Origin: AL-N1 sp039178835 | Lineage (GTDB): Bacteria; Chloroflexota; Chloroflexia; Chloroflexales; Roseiflexaceae | DNA length: 64,000 bases | Assembly (NCBI GenBank): GCA_039178835.1 | Contig: JBCDFA010000005.1 | Span: forward strand, 1 to 64,000 | Direction: 5' to 3' | Shown here: positions 18,333 to 28,209 of the stretch, piece after piece | Layout: every line of letters starts with the position of its first letter | How positions within the stretch are numbered: position 1 is the stretch's first letter | Translations under genes and position numbers: made by a program | The notes under the pieces: generated by a model | Seen by the model: only the letters and a program-made list of their open reading frames with translations | Databases searched by the model: none | Told to the model about the DNA's origin: nothing

Positions 18333-19403
18333 ATGCAACAACTCTGGACACTAGCAAAGATTATCCTTGGTTTTATTGGCGTGCTCAGCCTTGGTTTTGT
18401 TATTGTGCAACTGGTTGTGCCAGGGTTTTCGGAATTGGTTGGCATTGACGTGCCACAAATTGCACCCTTTGACCAAGAAGGCGTTGCAGATCGTAGCCTT
18501 TGGGACTGGCTCAACTTGTTAATACTTCCTATGACAGCGATGGTGTTGGCTGTGTGGGTGAGTGTCATATTTCAAGAACGGACGGCCCAGATGACAAAAT
18601 ATCGTACACAGGAAGTGCGCCTCATCGAAGAACAAAAAGCGAAAGAGACCCGTGAGATTGAAGAGCACCGGTCACGGGATGCGCGTGAAATCGAAGAGCA
18701 ACGTGCTCAAGAGACCGCCCTCCAGTCGTACCTCGATCAAATGACTCATCTAGTGTTGCGTGAGGGCCTAGACACAGCCAATCCCCATGACTCGGTTGCA
18801 AACATTGCGCGAGCCCACACTCTAACGGCACTAAGTAGATTGACAGGTGTGCGCAAGGCCAGCGTGATTCAATTTCTCTACGAGTCAAAGCTGATCGGTT
18901 ATACAGAGTTTATGCGATCCACCAATGATGGCGTCGAAGATGTGACACCACCAATCATCAACCTGTACCAAGCAGATCTGCGAGAAGCGCAACTTATTGA
19001 GGTCTATCTCCACAGGGCCACACTGGCTGGAGTTAACTTATCGAAGTCCGATCTGAGTGAGTCGTATCTTATTGAGGCCAATTTGGCAGAAACTGATCTG
19101 ACTGAAGCGTATTTGTATAAAACAAACCTTGTCGATGCAAATCTACGTGAGGTTCATCTGAATGGGGCCAATCTGACGGCGGTGCAATTGATGGGGGCTA
19201 ATTTACGACAGGCAAACCTGTCTGATGCCATTCTACACGAGGCGGATTTGTCTGGCGCAGACCTCACTGCTGCTGAACTCACAAATGCTGAACTGACCGG
19301 TGCAGATCTCACTGGATGTATTGTCACTGCTGATCAGCTTGCGACAGCCCGCTCCTTGCATTCAGCAAAACTACCCCCGGATGTTGCTGGGAAGCTCGCA
19401 TAG
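18333..19403 (+). CDS. Membrane-anchored pentapeptide-repeat protein with coiled coil
   Basis: 356-residue protein. Two hydrophobic segments at about residues 5-30 and 60-85 form an N-terminal membrane anchor. Next comes a charged coiled-coil stretch of three near-identical 11-residue units (IEEQKAKETRE, IEEHRSRDARE, IEEQRAQETAL). After a middle helical region, a C-terminal solenoid of pentapeptide repeats A(D/N)LxX runs from about residue 205 to 340 (for example LTEAYLYKTNLVDANL). Such solenoids are binding scaffolds; no catalytic motif is seen. The ATG at 18333 was chosen because GAGAAGGA lies 4 bases upstream. Function unknown. Confidence 0.85.
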   Translation: MQQLWTLAKIILGFIGVLSLGFVIVQLVVPGFSELVGIDVPQIAPFDQEGVADRSLWDWLNLLILPMTAMVLAVWVSVIFQERTAQMTKYRTQEVRLIEEQKAKETREIEEHRSRDAREIEEQRAQETALQSYLDQMTHLVLREGLDTANPHDSVANIARAHTLTALSRLTGVRKASVIQFLYESKLIGYTEFMRSTNDGVEDVTPPIINLYQADLREAQLIEVYLHRATLAGVNLSKSDLSESYLIEANLAETDLTEAYLYKTNLVDANLREVHLNGANLTAVQLMGANLRQANLSDAILHEADLSGADLTAAELTNAELTGADLTGCIVTADQLATARSLHSAKLPPDVAGKLA

Positions 19404-19412
19404 CTCAGGTGA

Positions 19413-20030
19413 TTACGAACGTGAGGTAAGCCCTTCGAGAACAAACGCCATTACTTGTTCAGTAATTTCTTTTGTGCATTCGCCAGCCACACCCTGTAGA
19501 TTCTGAATGGTGCTTGGTTTGAGCAACTCCAGGCATAATGCAGCTAGGATCTTTGAATCACCCTGACGGATTTTTCCCTCATCCTGACCTTCAATGATAA
19601 CTTGCTGAAGTTTGTGATGTAAGATGGTGTATAACTGTGCAGGATCCTGATCGGCCTGTTCAGATTCTATATTATGGGGATTGCCCGGACGGAAGTCGAT
19701 CAACGTGACAGGCTGTTGGCTATGCTGATACCTGATAAAGATGAGTGTACGTAGTTTGCCGATTGCATCATGTTCAGCCTGTGCCGCCTCTAAAAAACAA
19801 CTACGCATGTCATCACAGGCTGCATGGCTTATGGCCTCAAACAATTGCTCCTTGCTTGGAAAGCGTCGGTAAATGGTGCCAACGCCAACACCCGCCCGAC
19901 GTGCCACTTCCTCCATCGTAACATCAGGCCCACGCTCCATAAAAAGTTCTTGGGCCGCCTGAAGAACACGCTCTAAATTACGCCGTACATCTTTCCGTTG
20001 ACGACGCTCAGTCCCTGATGTTTTGCTCAT
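19413..20030 (-). CDS. TetR-family transcriptional regulator
   Basis: 205-residue one-component regulator. The N-terminal HTH is intact: RVLQAAQELFMERG, then VTMEEVARRAGVGVGTIYRR and FPSKEQLFEAI, a textbook TetR domain. The C-terminal ligand domain (about residues 80-200) is not recognisable as to ligand. ATG at 20030 gives the normal TetR length; longer in-frame extensions upstream have no support. It is divergent from the TfoX-C gene at 20172, and the shared gap contains TTGTATAAT (20124-20131), a likely -10 for the plus-strand gene, so it may regulate that neighbour. Confidence 0.9.
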   Translation of the reverse strand: MSKTSGTERRQRKDVRRNLERVLQAAQELFMERGPDVTMEEVARRAGVGVGTIYRRFPSKEQLFEAISHAACDDMRSCFLEAAQAEHDAIGKLRTLIFIRYQHSQQPVTLIDFRPGNPHNIESEQADQDPAQLYTILHHKLQQVIIEGQDEGKIRQGDSKILAALCLELLKPSTIQNLQGVAGECTKEITEQVMAFVLEGLTSRS

Positions 20031-20171
20031 ACGTACTGCTATCCCTGTATTTGTAATAATGCCATAGTATAGCACCTTTTTACAGAAAGCGGAAGATAGG
20101 TTCCATTTTGTGACGGCGATGATTGTATAATGTATGTTGAGGGTATGTAACATTATTTCAGAGGAGGCACA

Positions 20172-20435
20172 ATGTCAGAACGACAAGTAGAGCTGTCCAG
20201 TCTCAAAAATATCGGTACAACGATGGCTCAATGGCTTCGTGATGTTGGTATTCACACCCCAGAGGAGTTACGGGCTATTGGGTCGGTGGCTGCCTGGCGT
20301 CGAGTGAGAAGTGCTTATGGCAATCGTGTCACGATTATTGGTCTGTATGCACTCGAGGGAGCTATTGCTGATGTTCATTGGAATGCACTCCCGGAAGAGA
20401 TTAAATCTCGCTTGATACAGGAGGCGCAGATGTAA
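20172..20435 (+). CDS. TfoX C-terminal domain protein
   Basis: 87-residue protein made only of the TfoX_C fold: LSSLKNIGTTMAQWLRDVGI, TPEELRAIGSVAAWRRVR and LYALEGAIADVHWNALP match the helix-hairpin-helix-like domain found at the end of TfoX/Sxy competence regulators and as stand-alone proteins. Strong AGAGGAGG site 5 bases before ATG. The role of the stand-alone form is not established; nothing here ties it to competence. Confidence 0.85.
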   Translation: MSERQVELSSLKNIGTTMAQWLRDVGIHTPEELRAIGSVAAWRRVRSAYGNRVTIIGLYALEGAIADVHWNALPEEIKSRLIQEAQM

Positions 20436-21253
20436 CATGCTCTTGGGGGCGCATAGTTGGTTATAAAACCATGTATACATCTGACTTATAAGTTGATTAA
20501 GCACAGCTTTTTCGATACGATATGATAGCGTTATGGTCTTCCCGATCTATTTGACACCATCTGCACAAAAACATACACTCATTTAAAACCCATCTTTTTT
20601 CGCATTGCTTACAAGAGTGTGCGCTCTGGCCCTATTCTAAGCCAACTCCTCAAGGCCCATCGGCAAATACAAGGCCTGATGTGTTTTGTTGTACCAGATG
20701 ATGATACATGACGTGACGGTAGAGCAACTAGCCTTGGCCAGATGGGTTAGGGGTTAAAAGGAATCGAGGTGTCAAGTGGCAGAGCGGCGAACAGTAGCTG
20801 TGGTTTGTAACAGCCGTATTGAGTAACGATTGAGCCCCTACGTATTACCATACGCCCCGCCATAGGGACCCCAACCAGCCTGTGTGAACTTCCGCAGTGG
20901 CTGAGCTTGTCGAAGGCGGCAGCGTTGCACCCGCCAATAATGCTCGTCGTTCGATAATGCATGAAGCATGGCGGCGTGTGTACTGGTTGACCACCACGCC
21001 CATGATCGAGTCGCTGCAGGGTGTGGACACAACACAAATGTAGAAGTTGCTACCTGTGTATCCTAGTCTTTTTTTGTATGTGGACTCTGACAAATGATTC
21101 CATTAAGTAATAATCTGATACACGTGGCCAATTTTATTGTATAATAACTTTCATCAAGCCAATAACATAAGTTTATACCTAGTTATGAGTTTGTCCCCCA
21201 TTATGGCTGTGTAGTGTAGAGAACTATATGGCCGAGAGTAGAAAGGTGTTTAT
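20436..21253. other. Long intergenic region (818 bases) without a recognisable gene
   Basis: Overlapping open frames on both strands show no family resemblance and no ribosome-binding sites. 20895-20916 carries a degenerate dispersed element (GGCTGAGCTTGTCGAAGG core), a sequence often seen as an intergenic repeat. 21140-21145 holds TATAAT with a weak -35, a possible promoter for the secreted-protein gene at 21254. The rest may be decayed coding DNA, but I cannot name a source. Confidence 0.5.
20895..20916. repeat. Degenerate REP-like intergenic element
   Basis: Contains CTGAGCTTGTCGAAGG, the core of a short dispersed palindromic element. A second degenerate pair of half-sites occurs at 55315-55362. 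Confidence 0.35.
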
Positions 21254-22615
21254 ATGAACCGCCCTTACTGGTTGTTACTTGTTGGTCTTGTTGTTCTTTT
21301 TTCTGGTTTCCCCATGGCCGCCTACGCCGATACCGATCCTGACGATGCTTTTGATGAAGCAACATCCATTGAGGTTGGCTATGATAATGCGATCCTTGAT
21401 GGAACGCTTTCGTCGGATGAAGACATTGACATATATAGATTTACTACTGAAGCAAATCGAACCTATGTCATTGAAACGTTCAATATTCAGGGTACGCCAA
21501 ATATGAGGGCTACAGGTTTGTATCTTTTCGATAGCAACAGAGAAGAACTGAGAAGTGATGAAAGAGGAAATAATGGAACAGGTGATGCCAATGCACGTAT
21601 TGTGCAGACATTTACACGTGCTGGTTCATACTATATTCGGGTTTCATCAGCACGTTTTGAAAACTGGTCTGGCAGTTATTCACTTCGTGTGCTCCCCAAA
21701 TATGATGAGCCTGGTGCTGGATGGGATGCCGAGAATGATTTCGAGCCCAACAACACTCGCCAGATCGCTAATGAGATTACACCAAGTTTGAGTGGTGCCG
21801 TTACCCGTCGCTTATTCAACCATAATAGTTTTGTCACCAATTATGCAGATGTTGATTATTATCGTTTTGAAGCGGAGGCAGGCTATAACTATGTTATTGA
21901 AACCTTTAACATACAAGGGCAACCAGACGGTAATGCAACTGCGCTTCGGTTATATAATTCTTCTGGAGAACAGATTCAAGACGATAAACGTGGAGCAAAT
22001 GGGACAGGTGATGCCAATGCACGTATTGTATTCCCGGTAAAGACAACTGGTGAATATTTTGTGTCTGTAATGAGAGATGATTTGTATGCCTGGGCTGGGA
22101 CATACTCTTTGCGTATTCTTCCACAATATGATCATCCCGATGCTGAATGGGATGCTGAAAATAATTTTGAGCCAAACGATACATTTTCTACGGCCAACCT
22201 ACTTGAAGTCGGTTCTGAGAATGCGGTAAATCGCCGACTCTTCGATCATAGCGGCTTTGTAACGAATGGCTCCGATTATGACTATTATCGTTTTGAGGCA
22301 AAAGCTGGTCAGACCTACATTGTTCAGACCTTTAATGTCCAGGAAAACACCTCTGGTGATGGTACAGGGATCTATCTGTACAATCCTGAGGGGTCGATCA
22401 TTGCAGATGATGAACGGGGCCGTAACGGTGAAGGAAGTATCGATGCAGAAATCGTTCAGCCTCTTACTGTTGATGGTACTTACTTTATTCTGGTTAAAGA
22501 TGAGCGTAATGCCAATTGGACTGGCGCATATTCGCTACGAGTCTGTGAGAATAACTGTGCGCAGTCGAATCCAACCCCATCAGGTTCAGTTTTTCTACCT
22601 TTGATCATTCGTTAA
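21254..22615 (+). CDS. Secreted protein with three PPC-like repeats
   Basis: 453 residues. A signal peptide (about 1-26, ending AAYA) is followed by three tandem repeats of about 135 residues. Each contains a DxDxYRF(T/E)(T/A) segment, Y(V/I)(I/V)(E/Q)TFN(I/V)Q, a DDxRGxNGxG calcium-loop-like turn and G(S/T)YSLR. These are the marks of the bacterial pre-peptidase C-terminal (PPC) beta-sandwich. No catalytic domain is present, so it is probably a surface or matrix binding protein. The C-terminus ends NPTPSGSVFLPLIIR, a Pro-rich linker plus hydrophobic LPLI-R tail. GAAAGG ribosome-binding site upstream; strong palindromic terminator downstream. Confidence 0.8.
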   Translation: MNRPYWLLLVGLVVLFSGFPMAAYADTDPDDAFDEATSIEVGYDNAILDGTLSSDEDIDIYRFTTEANRTYVIETFNIQGTPNMRATGLYLFDSNREELRSDERGNNGTGDANARIVQTFTRAGSYYIRVSSARFENWSGSYSLRVLPKYDEPGAGWDAENDFEPNNTRQIANEITPSLSGAVTRRLFNHNSFVTNYADVDYYRFEAEAGYNYVIETFNIQGQPDGNATALRLYNSSGEQIQDDKRGANGTGDANARIVFPVKTTGEYFVSVMRDDLYAWAGTYSLRILPQYDHPDAEWDAENNFEPNDTFSTANLLEVGSENAVNRRLFDHSGFVTNGSDYDYYRFEAKAGQTYIVQTFNVQENTSGDGTGIYLYNPEGSIIADDERGRNGEGSIDAEIVQPLTVDGTYFILVKDERNANWTGAYSLRVCENNCAQSNPTPSGSVFLPLIIR

Positions 22616-22660
22616 ATAGCACTTCAACATCTATTGCCAGATTGGTGAGAATAACGTATC

Positions 22661-22699
22661 AGAGGCAGGCAAATAGTACTATTTGCCTGCCTCTTTTTT
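22661..22699 (+). terminator. Strong palindromic terminator
   Basis: A perfect 17-bp inverted repeat spans 22661-22694 (arms begin AGAGGCAGGC and end GCCTGCCTCT), followed by a T-run to 22699. It closes the PPC-repeat gene. Confidence 0.92.
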
Positions 22700-22847
22700 A
22701 AGGATGCTCTGTTAGTAAGTCTATCCTGGGAACTTTACAACCATTTGGGGAATTTCGTGATGGGGGCTCGTGCTATCGTGAAATGTGTCATGGCGTGATG
22801 CCAACATATCTCTCAGAAACACACCTTGTCCACGATAGGAGTATCAT

Positions 22848-25034
22848 ATGGACATGCACCATCCTTATAGTCTTGTTCGTCACTGTGCCGTATTGATCCT
22901 GGTATCTATGTTCGTTCCATTTCTACCTATGCAGTATACCTCCAGTCGTGCACAAACGAGCAATACTGATGTCTACTTACCGCTTATTACCACGAATAAC
23001 ACACCCGGCTCAGTAGAACCAACTCCTGTTGAAGAACTTCCGCCAACTACCTATGTCGACCTGCTCGGTGAGTACATTGATACCGGAAAGTGGAGTCTAG
23101 AAGAAGGCTTAACACAAATTCTGAGTGTAATCACAGGTGAACAGCCCCTAGCTACTATCCCAGAAGTGGCCACGGTCGAGATATATGACTTGACTGGTCT
23201 GTTAATGATCGTGGATGGCTATCTCGCAAATACGGACGAAACGGAAACACGTAATGAGATTGAGCGTTTGTATCGGCTTCTCGCACCCGATCTGACCAAC
23301 ATAGATCAATACAGTATTCCCGATGTCAACGGGCTAAATGTTTCAATAGCGGATGAGACCGCCAATCTCGACGAGATATGCCGTACTGCCTGGTATCGGG
23401 GCTTTCCTCAAAGTGGCGATCCATCAGAATGTTTTTCCTTGTCTACAGTTGGATCTGCTCCCGAAATAAGGGTTTATACACCGGTATTTATCGATAAATA
23501 TCAATATGGTCAGCACGCGCTGGATGCCGCAAACATAAGTAGTGCGACATATAAGGAGTATGGGATATTAGATGATGTGGTTATTACCTTTTCGCCAATT
23601 GACCGGCAAGCCCTGGCCCATGCCAACCGTAAGCAGCGTAATGTCGATGGCACGACTAGGACTTATTGTATGGTTACGATCCATCCACCGGCACTTGAGG
23701 AGCCTAAACTTCAATTCCAACAAATTGTTGCACATGAGTTGTTCCACTGTATGCAATTTGCGACATATGGGGTTTATGATCAGATCATCAGCTACAAAGA
23801 CCCATTGTCACATCTACGAGCCGTAGGTTGGTGGCTTGAGGGCACAGCCAACTACTTTAGCAATGAAGTGTACCCCACAGTTGATGTTGAGCACCGCTGG
23901 CTTGATGACTTTCACGCAGCTTCAACACAATCATCATTGATAGAAATGAGCTATGAGACGACCGTCTTCTTTCAGTTTCTGGCCAATGAGTTTGGAAGCC
24001 AGGCTATTATTGAACTGCTGCCTGAACTGCTACCTTATGAAGCACCAACAAAGCAGGATCAGGCACGCGTGTTTGCCGAACTCGATCCCCAACGCTTTGG
24101 ATTTAGCCTCTATACATCCATGAATGATCTGTTTCACGATTTTGGACGTGCCTATCTGAGTCGAACCATCCTCGATACCAGCGGTCTGCTCGTACCCAAT
24201 GGGAATTTCGAAGCACTCTACACAAACGAAAAAACGATCACACAGGCCCCGGATGCTATGAACGAAGCGATCAATGAATTTACACTTGAACGCACACGTG
24301 TGACCTACACTGAAAAGAAGCGCTATGACCAGCAGGTGAGCAACAACGATGTTGAGGTTAGTTTTGGCTTGCTTGCGAGTAATGAGACCGATATTCTGGG
24401 ATGGGATGGTACGCCAGAAACCGTATGGTCTGCCTGCCCACGGGATCGCATCTATGTCGTCCTCCAAACCACCGCGACCGTTGACGACAGCGATGCAACC
24501 ACTTTTGCACTGACCGTTGATAAGGACACAGAACGCCTGTGCACATGCTATGCGGATATTGATATCGGTGGTCCTGCGCCAGTATCATACAGTGGCATGT
24601 CGATCTTCTACTATGGTGGTGACGACCAACCCGGTGGGGAGTTATTCAAAGATCGTATCTCTTTTAATGAGGGCCGCCAATCTATTGGCTGGCTATCACT
24701 CGATAATGATATGTTCCGTTCGGAGGCGACGGGCTCTTTTGGGGTCGATGGAAGTGTGTTCACGCTGCCTGGGTCTGGATCAGCACTGTGGCCACAGGAA
24801 GGCGGTACAGTTGTAGTAACGCTAGAGGAGAATAACGATGAGTTTATTGCGGGCAGTTTTTCCGGTCAACTGCGCTATATTGACCCACAGAGCGATCCGG
24901 CTATATTTAGGCCTGCACCAATCTCTGGCAACTTTCGGGCAGCACGTTCGTTATTTCTTGTAGGTGGTGTCTTTGGTATAGACACCGAAACGTGCCCATG
25001 GGATGAGGTTGTCCAGGCTGATACTGCACCATAG
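22848..25034 (+). CDS. Secreted HExxH protein, putative gluzincin-like metallopeptidase
   Basis: 728 residues with a signal peptide ending about residue 36. Just after it lies DVYLPLI and a Pro/Thr linker. Around residue 296 is QIVAHELFHCMQFA, an HExxH zinc motif. About 35 residues on, GWWLEGTANYFSNEV offers the Glu expected as third zinc ligand of gluzincins. The C-terminal third (about 440-710) is beta-rich with Gly/Asp patches and no recognised domain. No pro-domain boundary is evident. The family cannot be named; peptidase activity is inferred from the motif geometry. It lies between a PPC-repeat secreted protein and a serpin. Confidence 0.7.
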   Translation: MDMHHPYSLVRHCAVLILVSMFVPFLPMQYTSSRAQTSNTDVYLPLITTNNTPGSVEPTPVEELPPTTYVDLLGEYIDTGKWSLEEGLTQILSVITGEQPLATIPEVATVEIYDLTGLLMIVDGYLANTDETETRNEIERLYRLLAPDLTNIDQYSIPDVNGLNVSIADETANLDEICRTAWYRGFPQSGDPSECFSLSTVGSAPEIRVYTPVFIDKYQYGQHALDAANISSATYKEYGILDDVVITFSPIDRQALAHANRKQRNVDGTTRTYCMVTIHPPALEEPKLQFQQIVAHELFHCMQFATYGVYDQIISYKDPLSHLRAVGWWLEGTANYFSNEVYPTVDVEHRWLDDFHAASTQSSLIEMSYETTVFFQFLANEFGSQAIIELLPELLPYEAPTKQDQARVFAELDPQRFGFSLYTSMNDLFHDFGRAYLSRTILDTSGLLVPNGNFEALYTNEKTITQAPDAMNEAINEFTLERTRVTYTEKKRYDQQVSNNDVEVSFGLLASNETDILGWDGTPETVWSACPRDRIYVVLQTTATVDDSDATTFALTVDKDTERLCTCYADIDIGGPAPVSYSGMSIFYYGGDDQPGGELFKDRISFNEGRQSIGWLSLDNDMFRSEATGSFGVDGSVFTLPGSGSALWPQEGGTVVVTLEENNDEFIAGSFSGQLRYIDPQSDPAIFRPAPISGNFRAARSLFLVGGVFGIDTETCPWDEVVQADTAP

Positions 25035-25064
25035 CGCCATATAGTTGTGTAACTGAACATTATC

Positions 25065-25095
25065 AGGAGGTGTGTAACAACTTGGTACACCTCCT
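25065..25095. terminator. Hairpin between convergent protease-like and serpin genes
   Basis: AGGAGGTGT (25065-25073) pairs with ACACCTCCT (25087-25095). There is no T-run on either strand, so the terminator role is uncertain. Confidence 0.35.
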
Positions 25096-25115
25096 ACGTT
25101 GTCTCATTGCTACTC

Positions 25116-26447
25116 TCAACCACCATCCGCCGGATTCATTACACGACCGAGGAACAGGATCGCACCAGTTTCACGATCCACGATGGCAAAGATAAATGGG
25201 CGATTGATGTTCATCTCTGCTTCTTGCACCATACTCTGTGGGATAACAATAGCTCCCGTGGCCGCAGTCGCTTCGGTTCCTTGTTCATCGACGATAATGG
25301 TACTTTCGTGGAAGGCATCAGCGACAAAAAGTTCAGGCTTCTCCACTATCGCGCTGAAATCCGCTGTTTGCTTATCAAAAGCAGTGACGACCCCCATCGA
25401 TTGCAAGAGGGGTTTCAGTTGTAGTGAACTCTTGATCTCGAATTTCGGCAATGAGAGCGTAACGTCATATTGTTCAGCTTGATTGCGTAGCTCATCGAAG
25501 AATGCACCACTCAGCTGTCCCTCAACAGCGGTAAATCGGTCTTCACGCGGCAACACAACCCACATCTCAACCGTATTCCCTGCGTATCCCAATCGAGTGG
25601 CCTGATAGCTTTCATGCTCTACGTATAGTGTTCTTATTGGGTCGTGTTGCATCATGGGGATCTCTACAGTGCTCTGGTCAATAAGCGTAAAAGTCCCTGG
25701 TTGTGTCGCAGCTTCGTTAAAGGGCATTGACCAGGTGGCTTTGAAGTAGACGGCGTTGGTGAGCACCATGCGCGTCAATTCATCGATAGAGTTGGCAGGC
25801 AGTAATTCAGGAATGCGGTCATTGGTCTGTTGGGCCACCCAATCATTGATGGTCTGTCGTGCAGGGTCCGGTTGGTTGACGAAATCAAGCGTGTACATTC
25901 CGGCACCATACTGTTGGGCAAGAGTCGTCAGAAACGCTTCACGGAAGGGAAAATTCTGCTGGCCCCACAGCGCATTGACGATATTCAATTCAAATGGCGC
26001 ACCATAGCCCTCTGTAACCGACCCAGGTGTGGTCACCTGTTGATCCAACGCATTGAGCGTTTCGTGCTGGGTTTCTTGTGGAAGATACGAAAAGACCTGG
26101 GCCAGTTCCGACTCCGTCTCGTTTTGGGCACCGGCATAGAGCATCGAGAATGTCTGGGTGATGCTGTAAGGCGAGAAGGTGAGATTCTGGTCGGAGTTGG
26201 TAATAGCCTGGCGATAGAGTTCCGCCGCAAAATCATTCCCCCGCTGTGCCAAATCTGCGATCTGCTGTTCCGACACTGATGATGCCGTATCGCGTGGTAG
26301 GTCGACCTGCGCGACTTGAAAGGTGGTTGGTGGTTGATTAGACGATTCTGTCTGCCCACCCGTATTAGGTGTTGATGTGGTGTCCGCCATGTATGAACCA
26401 CACGCTGCAATCAACAGCAAAAGCAACGATACATTCAGGTTACGCAT
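25116..26447 (-). CDS. Serpin (serine protease inhibitor), lipoprotein
   Basis: 443-residue serpin, an irreversible suicide inhibitor of serine or cysteine proteases. The lipobox LLIAAC puts a lipidated Cys near residue 16, so it is anchored outside the membrane. Serpin landmarks follow: NLTFSPYSITQTFSMLYAGA, LTNAVYFKATWSMPF, and the hinge plus reactive-centre loop EQGTEATAATGAIVIPQ ahead of NRPFIFAIVDRETGAILFLG. The small-residue hinge (T-E-A-T-A-A-T) is what inhibitory serpins need; the P1 residue lies in or next to the IPQS stretch but cannot be fixed by eye. ATG at 26447 was chosen over 26453 because AAGGAG lies 6 bases before it. Confidence 0.93.
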   Translation of the reverse strand: MRNLNVSLLLLLIAACGSYMADTTSTPNTGGQTESSNQPPTTFQVAQVDLPRDTASSVSEQQIADLAQRGNDFAAELYRQAITNSDQNLTFSPYSITQTFSMLYAGAQNETESELAQVFSYLPQETQHETLNALDQQVTTPGSVTEGYGAPFELNIVNALWGQQNFPFREAFLTTLAQQYGAGMYTLDFVNQPDPARQTINDWVAQQTNDRIPELLPANSIDELTRMVLTNAVYFKATWSMPFNEAATQPGTFTLIDQSTVEIPMMQHDPIRTLYVEHESYQATRLGYAGNTVEMWVVLPREDRFTAVEGQLSGAFFDELRNQAEQYDVTLSLPKFEIKSSLQLKPLLQSMGVVTAFDKQTADFSAIVEKPELFVADAFHESTIIVDEQGTEATAATGAIVIPQSMVQEAEMNINRPFIFAIVDRETGAILFLGRVMNPADGG

Positions 26448-26670
26448 CTGCATCTCCTTATCACATATGAGGCTCCTTTACATCATGACGTATGACCAAG
26501 TCATTTTGTTCTATTCTTGTTGCATAATGGGTGCTATGGTATTATGTAGTAGTGCTGATAATACCCAAAATAGAAGAAGTTTTTACAGCAAGAGTATTTT
26601 TGCCAATATGAAGTTATTGCTAAATAATATTTTACAGTGAATACAAATTCTAATTGTTTAAGAGGTACAT

Positions 26671-28182
26671 ATGGGAGATATTAGGCCCTCACTCCAAGAC
26701 TTTTCCACTATTAATACGTACGTAAAAAAATACAATGAGAATTTAGAATTAAATGATCTTTCAAATGGTTTTTATTTTTTAGCACTTGATCTGCTACACG
26801 ATCTTCAAGATGATGAAATTAGAGATTCTATTACAGATAGCCATTTTCTTAACAGCACTGGAAGAGAAAAGGGTAAAGACAGAGGTATAGATGCAGTTTA
26901 CATTAATGAAGATAACGGCAAGGCAAATATACATTTTTACAACTTTAAATATGCTTATTCTTTTGAGAAAACACAATCACATTATCCTTCTGGGGAAATA
27001 GATAAAATTATTAGTTTTATTAATGATGTGATTTCAAAAGAAGAAATACTTCTACAACAGGTTAATCCTATTCTAGCCTCAAAAGTTGAAGAAATATGGC
27101 AAATATTCGATATGCAGAACCCTGATTTTCACATCCATCTGTGCTCAAATCTTTATCACGGTTTAGAAGCAACAGAAAAGCATAGGTTCGAAAATTCTAT
27201 ACATAGACATTCGAACTTTAGGATTCATTATCATGGTATTTCAGATTTTGTCAATAAATTAACTCGAAAAGAAAGGAAAGTTGTAAATGCTAAATTACCT
27301 GCAATTGACAGGCACTTTTTTGAGAAGTCTGATGGTGATATTAGAGCTCTAATTGTACATATTGATATTAGAGATTTGATAAGAATTGTGTTGGATGATG
27401 AACAAATAAGAGAAAAAGTAGATATTGATGATTTTACTTCTATAAGAAAATATAGAATATTAGAAGATGCATTTGAAGATAACGTGAGAACATATCTAAA
27501 GCAAAGATCTAAGATTAATCGAAATATAAAATACACAGCTACCTCAGAAGATAGGCATAGATTCTTTTACTACAATAATGGTATAACAATTACCTGTGAC
27601 AATTTCTCGTATCCAAGAACGCAAAGAGCACCTATCATCGAATTGTCAAATCTTCAAGTAGTCAATGGTAGCCAAACTATTCACGCACTCTATGATGCTT
27701 TTATTGAAGACCCTGAGAAATTTGAAGATCTAGACATATTATGTAGAATATATCAGACAAACAATTCAGAACTAAGCACAAGAATAGCTGAGTACACTAA
27801 CAGTCAAAATCCAGTTAGTAGTAGAGATATAAGATCAATTGACTATATACAGCAGAAACTAGAACAAGAACTAAAGGCAAAAGGCTTTTTTTATGAAAGA
27901 AAAAAGAACCAATATTATCATGAGCCAAAATCTAAAAGGATTGACTCTGAGAAGTCAGGTCAAGTTTTATTAGCCTTTTATCATGGAATGCCATCTGAAG
28001 CTAAGAATCAGAAAAAGAAAATCTTTGCTGAGCGATATGACGATATTTTTCATGATAATGTAACTGCTGATAGTCTTTTACTCCCATACATGCTTTTTGA
28101 AAGAATTGAAAGAGAGAAATCTCGAAAGAAAGAAACTTTGGTTCGTGATGTTGATGATTTTGAAAGGAACTCATATATCTAA
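26671..28182 (+). CDS. AIPR-family protein (abortive infection/phage resistance)
   Basis: 503 residues. The C-terminal half carries the AIPR signature: a segment FYYNNGITITCDNF at about 297-310, LQVVNGSQTIHALYDAF at about 327-343, then TNSQNPVSSRDIRSID. The family is linked to phage abortive infection and defence islands; its molecular activity is not established. The N-terminal half (KGKDRGIDAVYINEDNGKAN and following) resembles a nuclease-like fold with a possible D...(Q/N) core, unproven. The gene is far more AT-rich than its neighbours, with AAA/ATA-rich codon use, a sign of recent acquisition. AGAGGTACAT precedes the ATG. Confidence 0.85.
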   Translation: MGDIRPSLQDFSTINTYVKKYNENLELNDLSNGFYFLALDLLHDLQDDEIRDSITDSHFLNSTGREKGKDRGIDAVYINEDNGKANIHFYNFKYAYSFEKTQSHYPSGEIDKIISFINDVISKEEILLQQVNPILASKVEEIWQIFDMQNPDFHIHLCSNLYHGLEATEKHRFENSIHRHSNFRIHYHGISDFVNKLTRKERKVVNAKLPAIDRHFFEKSDGDIRALIVHIDIRDLIRIVLDDEQIREKVDIDDFTSIRKYRILEDAFEDNVRTYLKQRSKINRNIKYTATSEDRHRFFYYNNGITITCDNFSYPRTQRAPIIELSNLQVVNGSQTIHALYDAFIEDPEKFEDLDILCRIYQTNNSELSTRIAEYTNSQNPVSSRDIRSIDYIQQKLEQELKAKGFFYERKKNQYYHEPKSKRIDSEKSGQVLLAFYHGMPSEAKNQKKKIFAERYDDIFHDNVTADSLLLPYMLFERIEREKSRKKETLVRDVDDFERNSYI

Positions 28183-28209
28183 TATTCAAGTTATTGGATA
28201 TTATATTTT

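Noticed and set aside
20747..21093. Minus-strand frames of 65-96 codons in the intergenic region
   Set aside because: Three overlapping frames cover the same DNA, none has a ribosome-binding site, and part of the sequence is a dispersed repeat.
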